A stretch of DNA of 13,512 nt from Lachnospiraceae bacterium UBA3287 (GTDB lineage Bacteria; Bacillota; Clostridia; Lachnospirales; Lachnospiraceae): positions 1 through 13,512 of the forward strand of contig DETN01000125.1 in assembly GCA_002362155.1 (NCBI GenBank), given 5' to 3'. Of this stretch, positions 6,203-13,160 are shown one piece after another (position 1 is the stretch's first letter; every line of letters begins with the position of its first letter). The translations under genes and the position numbers were made by a program. The notes beneath the pieces are model-generated. The model was given only the letters and a program-made list of their open reading frames with translations. It was not told where the DNA came from and did no database searches.

Positions 6203-7561
6203 ATGAGGATAAAAAGTCTGACAGCACTGATACTGACTTTATGTATTCTGTCGGCATGCGGTTCTTCTGGATCGGGGCAGACATCTGACGCCCCGAATGA
6301 AACAATTTCCGAAATGGAATCCAAAGAGGAAAAAGAATCGGAAGCTGCTTCGCAGGGACAGACGACGGTCGTCAAAGACAACAGGAGGAAAAAAGAAGAC
6401 GCTGCAACGGAAGATCAGGAGAAACCGAAAACGGAGACACCTGTTATAGCACCTGAAGATCTTGAGATAAGAGAATGCAGCTATGAAAACAGTATCGGAA
6501 CAACGATCTGGTATCTGATCGTGACGAACAAAGGAAGCGGGTCAGGGACTGTCAGATTTAACGGCACTGCCTATAATGCAGGCGGAGATGTAATCGGTGC
6601 TGCAAATGCAGGAATTGATATACTGGGGCCTTCCGAAACCAGTCTTGCTTATTTTTATTTTGATTCTGTGACCGGTATAGATCATGTTGAGTATTCGGTT
6701 ATGACAGATGCTGCATCTCATTATTATCCTGTCCTTGCCGATCTTAGCATGGAGCAGAATATCAATGACAGGAATCTGACGGTAAAGGTTACGAATAACG
6801 GCAGCAGAACAGCACAGTTTGTGCAGGCTTATGCATTGTTTTTTGATGCAGATAACAATCTTATTTCCGCCGACAGTGAATACGTTGTAGACAATGATTC
6901 TGAAATAAAACCCGGCGGTTCCTGCAGCGGTCAGATGAACGCCTATAAGGACTTTGATCACGCTGAGTGCTATCTGACCGGAAGATCAGACGGAAGTGCC
7001 GGCTCTGCTGTCAGCAGTATTTCCGGAGAGGATTTTGATGTCCGGGAATATCTTTATGAAAATTCGTTTGCATCCATGTATTACCTTGTAATCAAAAACA
7101 ATTCCGAATATACAGTATCCATTTCGGGGAATGCAGAGGCTATGGATGCAGAGGGAAATACGATCGGAGCTGCAGATACCTCTGTCGATGTACTGGGCCC
7201 TCAGGAGGAAAGCATAACTTATTTCTATTTTAGTAATGTAAAAGGCATAGCCAGTGTCGACTATTCTCTTTCCTACAGTGAATCCAGGTATTACAGTCCT
7301 GTAATTTCCGATCTTGCACAGGAAATTACCATCAATAACAGCAACGTTATCGTTACACTGACCAATAATGGTTCGGAAGCAGCCAGATTTGTGCAGGCAT
7401 ATGCCTTATTCATGGACAGCAGCGGTAATATTGTCTATACAGATTCGGGATACATTACAGATGATGACTCAGAACTGAAGAGCGGTGCGACATTGTCGAA
7501 ACAGCTTGACTGCAGAACAGCTTTCGATCATGTGGAGGTCTATCTGACAGGAAGGAGATAA
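6203..7561 (+). CDS. Lipoprotein with two long tandem repeats, function unknown
   Basis: This 452-residue exported lipoprotein starts MRIKSLTALILTLCILSAC, a short basic end plus hydrophobic stretch and an LSAC lipobox, so the mature protein would be lipid-anchored at its first Cys on the outer face of the membrane. A Ser/Glu/Lys-rich low-complexity linker follows to about residue 83. Two related units of about 175 residues then follow (DNA 6458-6985 and 7031-7558). Each begins with a YENS motif after an acidic strand and carries a GxDxLGP-like turn, a xYFYF strand and VTNNGS/LTNNGS. Each also has FVQAYALF and ends FDHxExYLTGR. The beta-rich, Asn/Thr/Ser-rich composition suggests immunoglobulin-like or FxLYD-like domains. 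I do not know a function. The DNA is visibly AT-richer (about 40% GC in sampled lines) than the genes on both sides, which suggests a different origin. It stands alone between two hairpins. Confidence 0.85.
   Translation: MRIKSLTALILTLCILSACGSSGSGQTSDAPNETISEMESKEEKESEAASQGQTTVVKDNRRKKEDAATEDQEKPKTETPVIAPEDLEIRECSYENSIGTTIWYLIVTNKGSGSGTVRFNGTAYNAGGDVIGAANAGIDILGPSETSLAYFYFDSVTGIDHVEYSVMTDAASHYYPVLADLSMEQNINDRNLTVKVTNNGSRTAQFVQAYALFFDADNNLISADSEYVVDNDSEIKPGGSCSGQMNAYKDFDHAECYLTGRSDGSAGSAVSSISGEDFDVREYLYENSFASMYYLVIKNNSEYTVSISGNAEAMDAEGNTIGAADTSVDVLGPQEESITYFYFSNVKGIASVDYSLSYSESRYYSPVISDLAQEITINNSNVIVTLTNNGSEAARFVQAYALFMDSSGNIVYTDSGYITDDDSELKSGATLSKQLDCRTAFDHVEVYLTGRR
6458..7558 (+). repeat. 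Tandem intragenic duplication in the lipoprotein gene
   Basis: Unit 1 is 6458-6985 and unit 2 is 7031-7558, joined by a short Ser/Gly linker. The copies share, in the same order, YENS, IGAA (after Asp/Asn), a LGP turn, YFYF, NNGS, FVQAYALF and YLTGR. Identity is clear at protein level but the DNA has drifted, so the duplication is old. Each unit may itself contain two similar beta domains. Confidence 0.8.
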
Positions 7562-7594
7562 GCTCATCCCGGTTATATTTAATATGCATTTTTG

Positions 7595-7642
7595 AAGCAG
7601 CAGGCGGCAGGATTTTCCATGGCCTGCTGCTTTGCTGTTTTT
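7595..7642 (+). terminator. Probable terminator after the lipoprotein gene
   Basis: AAGCAGCAGGC (7595-7605) and GCCTGCTGCTT (7622-7632) form a perfect 11-base-pair stem with a 16-base loop. T-rich sequence follows, with TTTTT at 7638-7642 a few bases beyond the stem. The long loop and displaced T run make it less than ideal. The rest of the gap to 7751 holds no convincing promoter. Confidence 0.65.
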
Positions 7643-7751
7643 CGGCAGATATGGTACATCTTTTTAGACCTGTAAAATCGGACCGGATTGTGGTAACGTA
7701 CAGAGTTAGAAAAGAAACTTACATCTGATATACGATATAGAGGTGTTTCCG

Positions 7752-9083
7752 ATGACAGAAGAGGAAAGATGGGTCATGCAGGGACTGGATCCTGACGATC
7801 CTGCCTGTATAAAGAGCGTGGCACAGCTGGAAAAATACATAGACGAGGTGGGCTTCCTTCCTCTTTTCCGTGGGGACATCCCCGGCTTTTCCGTGGAGGA
7901 GCATACCGCTGCGGACGGCTGGTGGACGGACGATCCCGAAAGAGATCCCTGGGCCTGGAGACAGATCCTGGCACAGAGAGGACATGTGGCCTACGGAAAG
8001 TTCTTTGACAGAAAGGCAGGCTTTATCTCCCTTGAATGGCTTCCGGTCTTTGCCAACTGCAGAAGGGACGGCTATGATTTCGACGCTCTCTGGGACGATG
8101 AAAAGGCCAGCATGAGGAGCAAGAAGATCATGGATCTGTTTGCGGAGGAATTTGCGGACAGAGAGCTCTATTCCTTCGAGGTGAAAAAGCTGGCAGGCTA
8201 CGGAAAGAGCGGAGAGAAGAACTTCGAAGGCGAGATCACCAACCTGCAGATGCAGACCTATCTCTGCGTCAGGGATTTCAAGAGAAAGACCAGCAAAAAG
8301 GGAGAGGAGTACGGCTGGGGCATCGCCGTCTACTGTACGCCGGAGCATATCTGGGGAAGAGACCTGGTGACCTCCTGCTACAGGGAAGATCCGAAGATAT
8401 CCGCGGAAAAGATCTTTCTGCACATGAAAAAGCTTTATCCCCAGGCAGGAGACAGGCAGATCCGCAGGCTTCTTGGGATCCGCAGGGAGGGAGAGCCGGC
8501 CGAAAGAAAAGTAGTCCCCTATCCCGACAACCTGATCCGGGCCCTGAAGATCGAGGGCTTTACTCCGGAATTTGCAACGCCCGACCAGAAGGCAGGTCTG
8601 GAAGTGGCCATAGGGCAGCTGCGGGACAAGCAGCAAAGGACCGTGGTCATGAAGTATAAGCAGCACATGCGGAACGAGGAGATCGGAAAGGCTCTGAACC
8701 GGGCCGCGGGCACGGTGGGGACCTATCACTCCAAAGCCCTTGGAAAGCTCAAATGGCCAAGCGTTGCCGTATGGTATCTGGAGGGCTACGACAGGGCCAT
8801 CCGGTCCTATCTGGAAGAGAGAAAGATCCCATATCCTGAGGAGGTGATCCGTGACGACGTATCGGAGGTCAGCGGAAGAGACTTCTGCCTGCGCCTTGGC
8901 ATCACTTTCAAACAGTCGGATGCTCTTATGAAGGCAGGCATCTTTACCGTCTTTGATCTGATCCTGGCTATGGGAAAGCCGGACTGGTATAAGCCTGTAA
9001 AGGGAATTGGAGCAAAAACGGCGGCAGATATGGAAAAACGGGTGGATGAACGATACATCAGCAGACTGCCCGGAGAGAAGTAA
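7752..9083 (+). CDS. Uncharacterised protein with sigma-4-like HTH and alpha-CTD-like C-terminus
   Basis: This is a 443-residue soluble protein. The N-terminal 240 residues, rich in Trp and aromatics (GWWTDDPERDPWAWR at 56-70, then FISLEWLPVFANCRRDGYDF), resemble a Clostridia family I have seen labelled AlkZ-related. I cannot confirm a glycosylase fold. Residues 283-335 look like sigma region 4: EVAIGQLRDKQQRTVVMKYK, then EEIGKALNRAAGTVGTYHSKA as a helix-turn-helix. Residues 373-432 resemble the helix-hairpin-helix of RNA polymerase alpha-CTD: LGITFKQSDALMKAGIFTV, then VKGIGAKTAADMEKRV. This layout suggests a DNA-binding protein. The start is ATG 7752 because AGAGG (7739-7743) is eight bases upstream. 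The GTG at 7743 would overlap that site. Base composition returns to that of the main genome. It is probably monocistronic or reads into the MATE gene 61 bases downstream, as no good terminator is seen between them. Confidence 0.75.
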   Translation: MTEEERWVMQGLDPDDPACIKSVAQLEKYIDEVGFLPLFRGDIPGFSVEEHTAADGWWTDDPERDPWAWRQILAQRGHVAYGKFFDRKAGFISLEWLPVFANCRRDGYDFDALWDDEKASMRSKKIMDLFAEEFADRELYSFEVKKLAGYGKSGEKNFEGEITNLQMQTYLCVRDFKRKTSKKGEEYGWGIAVYCTPEHIWGRDLVTSCYREDPKISAEKIFLHMKKLYPQAGDRQIRRLLGIRREGEPAERKVVPYPDNLIRALKIEGFTPEFATPDQKAGLEVAIGQLRDKQQRTVVMKYKQHMRNEEIGKALNRAAGTVGTYHSKALGKLKWPSVAVWYLEGYDRAIRSYLEERKIPYPEEVIRDDVSEVSGRDFCLRLGITFKQSDALMKAGIFTVFDLILAMGKPDWYKPVKGIGAKTAADMEKRVDERYISRLPGEK

Positions 9084-9144
9084 GGGCGGCAGGGCATGAA
9101 AGATGCTTTTCCCTGGCCGGATTTAAAGGGAGATCGAAACACAA

Positions 9145-10512
9145 ATGCATAATAAAAAGTCAACAATGGATCTTTTGAACGGAAGTATATGGGACAAGCT
9201 GCTGATCTTTGCCCTGCCTCTGGCAGCGACAGGAATCCTGCAGCAGCTTTTCAACGCTGCGGACGTGGCGGTCGTCGGTCAGTTCGCGGGAAAGAACGCC
9301 ATGGCGGCGGTGGGAAGCAACGCCTCCCTGATCAGCCTTCTGGTCAATTCCTTTACGGGCATCTCCATGGGCGCCAACGTGGTCATATCCCGCTGCATAG
9401 GGAAAAAGGATCCCGCGGGGATCCGGAAAGGGGTTCATACATCCCTGGCCTTCGCTCTGATCAGCGGCATCGTTATGTGCTTTGCGGGCCAGATCTTCGT
9501 CACATGGATCCTTAAGAGGATGTCGGTGCCGGCAGAGATCCTGCCTCTCTCGGTCCTCTACATGCGGATCTATATCAGCGGCCTCCCGGTCATCATCCTT
9601 TACAACTTCCTGTCGGCCATTTTCAGAAGCCAGGGAGATACCAGAACGCCCCTTGTGGTGCTGACGGCCTCCGGCGTCATCAACATCTTTCTGAATCTGT
9701 TTTTCGTCTGTGTCATGCACATGAGCGTTGCGGGCGTCGCCATAGCCACAGTGGCTTCCAATGCATTCAGCGCCTGCGTCCTCTTTGTTCTGCTGCTTCG
9801 CCATCCCGGGGACTTCCGGGTCCGGAGAGAGGACTTTGGCATCCACAGGGAGGCCCTGGTCCAGATCCTCAGGATCGGCGTTCCCGCCGCCGTCCAGAGC
9901 ATGGTCTTTTCCTTTTCCAACATCATCATCCAGTCGGCGGTCAATTCCCTGGGACCGGATGTCATGGCGGCCTCTTCGGCGGCCTTCAACATCGAGATCT
10001 TCTGCTACTTCGTTATCAATTCCTTCGGACAGGCCTGCACCACCTTCGTGGGACAGAACTACGGAGCGGGCCGTCTGGACCGGTGCAGAAAGGTCACAAG
10101 GATCGGTCTTCTGATGGACCTGGCGGTCTGCGCGGCAGTCAGCTTTTCCATCCTGGCAGCGGGAAGGCCCCTGCTGGGCATTTTCAACGGGGATGAGACG
10201 GTCATCTCTCTTGGCCTGATCCGCCTCCGTTACATCCTTTCGGGCGAGCTGATCAACGTGGTCATGGAGATCGTATCCGGGAGCCTTCGGGGCTACGGAT
10301 ACTCCCTTGTGCCAGCGGTTCTGACCCTCTTCGGTGTCTGCGGCGTCAGGATCAGCTGGGTCGCTTTTGTTTTTTCCAGGATCGGCAGCTACGGATCCCT
10401 GATGGCCTGCTATCCCTTAAGCTGGGCGGTCACGGCCCTGGCCCTGACGGCAGCCTATATACGCTTTATCAGGCATCTGGGGAGAGATTCTGCTCTCCGG
10501 AGCAGCCTTTAA
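9145..10512 (+). CDS. MATE-family multidrug/cation antiporter
   Basis: This 455-residue integral membrane protein has about 12 hydrophobic segments, the normal size for MATE efflux pumps, which export drugs or metabolites in exchange for Na+ or H+. The N-terminal signature is DLLNGSIWDKLLIFALPLAA, then GILQQLFNAADVAVVGQFAG, and it matches the NorM/DinF-like Clostridia group. SAIFRSQGDTRTP, between the early helices, and FGQACTTFVGQNYGAGR, in the second half, are equally typical. Substrate cannot be inferred. The start at ATG 9145 has GGGAGAT about ten bases upstream. The next in-frame ATG at 9166 has no ribosome site. The gene ends 49 bases before the flavodoxin-like gene with no terminator between, so they may share a transcript. 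Confidence 0.92.
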   Translation: MHNKKSTMDLLNGSIWDKLLIFALPLAATGILQQLFNAADVAVVGQFAGKNAMAAVGSNASLISLLVNSFTGISMGANVVISRCIGKKDPAGIRKGVHTSLAFALISGIVMCFAGQIFVTWILKRMSVPAEILPLSVLYMRIYISGLPVIILYNFLSAIFRSQGDTRTPLVVLTASGVINIFLNLFFVCVMHMSVAGVAIATVASNAFSACVLFVLLLRHPGDFRVRREDFGIHREALVQILRIGVPAAVQSMVFSFSNIIIQSAVNSLGPDVMAASSAAFNIEIFCYFVINSFGQACTTFVGQNYGAGRLDRCRKVTRIGLLMDLAVCAAVSFSILAAGRPLLGIFNGDETVISLGLIRLRYILSGELINVVMEIVSGSLRGYGYSLVPAVLTLFGVCGVRISWVAFVFSRIGSYGSLMACYPLSWAVTALALTAAYIRFIRHLGRDSALRSSL

Positions 10513-10537
10513 ATGATTGGTCATATAAAAATATATT
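10508..10537 (+). promoter_or_regulatory. Low-confidence promoter before the flavodoxin-like gene
   Basis: TTTAAA (10508-10513) and TATATT (10532-10537) are 18 bases apart in a sharply AT-rich 50-base gap. The -35 half is poor and overlaps the MATE stop codon. Read-through from the MATE gene is equally possible. Confidence 0.25.
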
Positions 10538-10561
10538 TCGAAATACAAAAGGAGAAAAATC

Positions 10562-11143
10562 ATGAAAGTAATACTGATCAACGGAAGCCGCAGAAAATCG
10601 GGCTGCACTTATACTGCCCTTACGGAGGCAGCTTCTGCCCTGCAGAAGGAAGGCATCGAAACGGAGATCTTTTTCGTGGGTACGGATGCCGTGAACGGAA
10701 ACATCGACAGGGCCGTAAAAGCGGCCGGTGAAAAGGTAAAGGAAGCCGACGGCATTATCATTGGCTCCCCTGTATACTATGCATCCCCCTCCGGCGAGGT
10801 ATTATCCTTCCTGGACAGACTTTTCTGGCTCTATGGGGAGGATATGAAGCATAAGCCCGGGGCCGCCGTCGTCAGCGCCAGAAGGGCCGGCACCACCGCT
10901 TCCCTGGACGTCCTGAACAAGTATTTCATGATCAACGAGATGCCTGTGGTCTCTTCCCAGTACTGGAACATGGTCCACGGAAACTCGCCCGAGGAGGTCA
11001 GGCAGGACGCGGAAGGCATGCAGATCATGCGGACCCTGGGCCGGAACATGGCATGGCTCCTTAAGTGCATCGCTGCCGGGAAAGAGAAGGGCATCGCCCC
11101 CGGCCCCGCGGAGGAAAGAGCCCATACCAACTTTATCAGGTAA
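10562..11143 (+). CDS. Flavodoxin-like NAD(P)H-dependent FMN oxidoreductase
   Basis: This 193-residue cytoplasmic flavoprotein has the flavodoxin/NADPH-FMN reductase fold. It opens MKVILINGSRRKSGCTYTAL, the strand plus phosphate-binding loop for FMN. GIIIGSPVYYASPSGE (64-79) contacts the isoalloxazine ring. SARRAGTTASLDVLNKYF (105-122) and VVSSQYWNMVHG (129-140) are conserved in this clostridial group. Many relatives I recall carry a Cys-rich CxxCG segment between the second strand and the GSPVYY motif. Here that stretch is replaced by the short GTDAVNGNIDRAVKA, so that feature is missing. AAGGAG (10548-10553) sits eight bases before ATG 10562. The electron acceptor is unknown. It may be co-transcribed with the MATE gene, and transcription would stop at the hairpin at 11233-11260. 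Confidence 0.88.
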   Translation: MKVILINGSRRKSGCTYTALTEAASALQKEGIETEIFFVGTDAVNGNIDRAVKAAGEKVKEADGIIIGSPVYYASPSGEVLSFLDRLFWLYGEDMKHKPGAAVVSARRAGTTASLDVLNKYFMINEMPVVSSQYWNMVHGNSPEEVRQDAEGMQIMRTLGRNMAWLLKCIAAGKEKGIAPGPAEERAHTNFIR

Positions 11144-11202
11144 GCGTTTTCTGGCAGGTGCAAATCGTCTTTCCAAACGACACCAATAACTGTAATTATT
11201 TA

Positions 11203-11231
11203 TCATAACGAAAAATTCAGATTTCATAACG
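11203..11231 (+). repeat. Direct repeat TCATAACG, 21-base period
   Basis: TCATAACG occurs at 11203-11210 and 11224-11231, with starts 21 bases apart (two helical turns), in an AT-rich gap upstream of the Lrp/AsnC gene. It could be a regulator binding site, but a terminator-like hairpin lies between it and that gene. Confidence 0.4.
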
Positions 11232-11232
11232 T

Positions 11233-11260
11233 AAAAAGGCCCCTTGTGAGAGGCCTTTTT
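11233..11260 (+). terminator. Terminator after the flavodoxin-like gene
   Basis: AAAAAGGCC (11233-11241) pairs with GGCCTTTTT (11252-11260), leaving a ten-base loop and ending in the T run. The symmetrical A/T arms mean it could act in either direction, though no gene is seen on the opposite strand. Confidence 0.8.
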
Positions 11261-11339
11261 CCTTGCTATCATTATTTCAGTGCAGGGCGCCATGCACTGG
11301 GAAACGTCTGAAAAAGGCAGAGCATCAGGAGAAAAAAGG

Positions 11340-11864
11340 ATGAACATCGAAGGACTGGACAAAACCGACCTGCAGATACTGGAAATCTTAAAGGACCACG
11401 CCAGGATGTCCTACTCGGACATCGGCAGCGCGGTGGGAATTTCCCGTGTTTCCGTCAGAAACCGTATGGAGGAGATGGAAAAGGCGGGTGTGATCCAGGG
11501 CTATAAGACTGTGGTGGATCCCGCCATGGTGCCGGAAGGCATGAAGTTCTTTATCGATATGGAGGTTCATCCCGAACAATATGAGGAGACTCTGGAGCGT
11601 CTGGCCCAGAGCGATATGATCCGTCAGATCTACGGGGTATCCGGAGACTGCAGAATCCATGCGGAAGGCTTTGCCCCCAATCAGACTCAGCTGAGGTTTT
11701 ACGCCAACAACTTCTTCAGGACCATGAAGGGCTGCCGGCGGATCGAGTGGCACACAGTGGTGACCACTTACAAGGATATGGATGGAGGCGTCGAATTTGT
11801 ACGATATCAGGAATCTGAACATCTGGAAGGAGGTACCCGCGGTAAAGAGGGGCCCTCTGAATGA
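11340..11864 (+). CDS. Lrp/AsnC-family transcriptional regulator
   Basis: This 174-residue protein has an N-terminal winged helix-turn-helix and a C-terminal effector (RAM) domain, as in Lrp/AsnC regulators that sense amino acids or related metabolites. The DNA-binding part is LDKTDLQILEILKDHARMSY, then DIGSAVGISRVSVRNRMEEM, at residues 6-46. IQGYKTVVDP links into the beta-alpha-beta domain (about 65-145), with IYGVSGDCRIHAEGFA as its central strand region. The last ~25 residues are a hydrophilic extension. The frame is open upstream to 11280, but ATG 11340 is chosen because AGGAG (11327-11331) lies eight bases before it and MNIEGLDKTD is the normal start of the family. Its last 83 bases are shared with the next gene in another frame. 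The effector and targets are unknown. Self-regulation is common in the family. Confidence 0.9.
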   Translation: MNIEGLDKTDLQILEILKDHARMSYSDIGSAVGISRVSVRNRMEEMEKAGVIQGYKTVVDPAMVPEGMKFFIDMEVHPEQYEETLERLAQSDMIRQIYGVSGDCRIHAEGFAPNQTQLRFYANNFFRTMKGCRRIEWHTVVTTYKDMDGGVEFVRYQESEHLEGGTRGKEGPSE

Positions 11865-12372
11865 AAATGAAACAAGGGAGCTGACCGCTTTCGGAAAGAC
11901 CATCACCGTATACATGGGGAGAGAACTGCTTGACAGGGATCTCTCCGAACTGGGGCTTTCCGTCCGCTCTTTCAACTGCCTGAAGAGAGCGGGCTGCAGC
12001 AGGGTGGGAGACATCGTAATGCTCTGCAGCGAGGAAGACGGCAGCGGCCTTATGCGGGTCAGGAACCTTGGCGCAAGAAGCGGAGAGGAGATCCTGGAAA
12101 AAGTATCGGCCATGCAGGAAGAAATGCTCAGATCCGGCAGTTTCGGAAGAAACTGCGGAGAGGGCAGGAAAAACGCCCTGGTCAGACCCGCCCTCAAAAA
12201 CATGGACAGAAAGATCGAATCCTTTAACATTTCCGCTTCCTGCAGGGACAGACTTTCCTCCTGCGGGATCCGGACCGTTCGTGATCTCTACAGGCAGGGC
12301 CTTACGGAAGAGCCCGGCTGGTATGCCGTCAGGGAGCTCTTCGACAAAATCTCGGAGGGCAGCGGCAGGTAA
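11782..12372 (+). CDS. RNA polymerase alpha-CTD-like protein without the N-terminal domains
   Basis: This 196-residue protein's middle part (about 54-108) closely resembles the DNA- and activator-binding C-terminal domain of RNA polymerase alpha: LSELGLSVRSFNCLKRAG, then VGDIVML, then MRVRNLGARSGEEILEKV. A second, weaker copy is visible at 145-190 (SFNISASCRDRLSSCGIRTV, then DLYRQGL). The alpha N-terminal dimerisation domain is absent, so this is not rpoA. It may compete for or modify DNA or activator contacts, but that is inference. The start is uncertain. ATG 11782 has AAGGA five bases upstream and gives an 83-base overlap with the Lrp gene. No other ATG is in frame before residue 45. A near-perfect AAGGAGGT at 11827-11834 has no usable start behind it. 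It lies in the same orientation as the Lrp gene and is probably co-transcribed with it. Confidence 0.75.
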   Translation: MEASNLYDIRNLNIWKEVPAVKRGPLNENETRELTAFGKTITVYMGRELLDRDLSELGLSVRSFNCLKRAGCSRVGDIVMLCSEEDGSGLMRVRNLGARSGEEILEKVSAMQEEMLRSGSFGRNCGEGRKNALVRPALKNMDRKIESFNISASCRDRLSSCGIRTVRDLYRQGLTEEPGWYAVRELFDKISEGSGR

Positions 12373-12457
12373 TGTCGCATTTGCGGCGACCAAATCGGAA
12401 AATAAAAGTAATACAATGCATTTATACCGAATGACTGCCACAGGAGAAATCGAAGAA

Positions 12458-12958
12458 ATGGATCATGTATTACAGAAAGAACTGGACCGGTACATCCACG
12501 AAGTATACGTCCCCCGGGAAAAAGAAAAGAGCCCGGGACCTGCCGCGGAGGAAAAGGGCCAGGATCCGTTTTATCTTGGCGGTGAAGGTCTGTCTCTGTC
12601 GGACCTGGTACTGAAGGTGGGAGAGACCTTCCACGAGATGCTCTTTCGAAAGATCGCGGAAAGCGGCATGAGCGAGGCCGAGGTCTACAAAAAGGCCGGG
12701 ATAGACAGAAAGCTCTTTTCCAAGATCAGGACCAATCCGGCCTATCATCCCAGGAAGCATACGGTGATCTCCCTGGCCCTGGCCATGGAGCTGTCACCCC
12801 CGGAGGCGGAGGAATTCTTAAAAAGAGCCGGTTATGCCTTTTCTCCCGGCTCCAAAAGCGATCTGATCGTCAAGTTTTTTATTTCCCACGGCGTCTACGA
12901 TCTGATGCAGATCAACGCCGTCTTGAACGAGCTGGGGGAGGATACCCTGGGCTCCTGA
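12458..12958 (+). CDS. Small helix-turn-helix protein, function unknown
   Basis: This is a 166-residue soluble protein. After a charged N-terminal linker (about 1-45), residues 58-130 form an all-helical DNA-binding-like region: MLFRKIAESGMSEAEVYKKA, then GIDRKLFSKIRTNPAYHPRK, then ISLALAMELSPPEAEEFLKR. This resembles Xre/Cro-type helix-turn-helix domains. KSDLIVKFFISHGVYDL and a short helical tail end the protein. I recall similar proteins as common, unnamed genes in Clostridia. The frame is open far upstream through the alpha-CTD-like gene, but that part is a shadow. ATG 12458 is preferred because AGGAGA (12442-12447) is ten bases before it. ATGs at 12416 and 12431 lack good ribosome sites, though they would add a few residues. 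It follows the alpha-CTD-like gene by 85 bases and is probably in the same unit. Confidence 0.75.
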   Translation: MDHVLQKELDRYIHEVYVPREKEKSPGPAAEEKGQDPFYLGGEGLSLSDLVLKVGETFHEMLFRKIAESGMSEAEVYKKAGIDRKLFSKIRTNPAYHPRKHTVISLALAMELSPPEAEEFLKRAGYAFSPGSKSDLIVKFFISHGVYDLMQINAVLNELGEDTLGS

Positions 12959-12977
12959 GGGAAAAAGCTTCGGACAC

Positions 12978-13001
12978 AGGTCCCCTTAAGAAAAGGGACC
13001 T
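12978..13001 (+). other. Small inverted repeat without a T run
   Basis: AGGTCCC (12978-12984) and GGGACCT (12995-13001) can form a seven-pair stem around a ten-base loop. TAATATA follows rather than a T tract, so it is not a standard terminator. It may protect the 3' end of the mRNA or bind a protein. Confidence 0.4.
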
Positions 13002-13044
13002 TAATATAAACAGTCATACAGGCGTCTTTTACGGCGGCGTCCAT

Positions 13045-13077
13045 GGCCGGCAGGAAGGAAAATCCTGCCGGCCTTTT
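13045..13077 (+). terminator. Strong Rho-independent terminator after the HTH gene
   Basis: GGCCGGCAGGA (13045-13055) and TCCTGCCGGCC (13063-13073) pair perfectly over 11 bases around a seven-base loop, followed by TTTT (13074-13077). It ends the Lrp, alpha-CTD-like and HTH unit. Confidence 0.9.
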
Positions 13078-13102
13078 GTATACTCCGGCAGACATAAAAG
13101 CA

Positions 13103-13111
13103 TGGTATAAT
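13103..13111 (+). promoter_or_regulatory. Extended -10 promoter for the last gene
   Basis: TGGTATAAT combines a perfect TATAAT (13106-13111) with the upstream TG of an extended -10 element. No good -35 box lies 16-18 bases further up, which extended -10 promoters can do without. It is placed between a terminator and the ribosome site at 13147-13152, where a promoter is expected. Confidence 0.7.
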
Positions 13112-13160
13112 CAGAGGGAAGCAGAAATCAGCCGAAACCTTTCTTGAGGAGGATACAGTT

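Noticed and set aside
7706..7734. TTAGAA and TATACG, 17 bases apart, as a promoter for the 7752 gene
   Set aside because: Transcription would begin at about the ribosome site itself, leaving almost no leader, and the box matches are poor.
9160..9846. 228-codon minus-strand frame
   Set aside because: It is antisense to the MATE transporter, with His/Asp/Gly-rich shadow composition and no family match.
11827..11864. Programmed frameshift fusing the Lrp protein to the alpha-CTD-like protein
   Set aside because: The Shine-Dalgarno-like site is far from the stop (about 27 bases), no slippery sequence is seen, and a normal start with a ribosome site exists at 11782.
12068..12457. N-terminal extension of the HTH protein through the alpha-CTD-like gene
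   Set aside because: The added residues are low-complexity Arg/Ser/Pro sequence in the shadow of a better-supported gene. ATG 12458 has a ribosome site.
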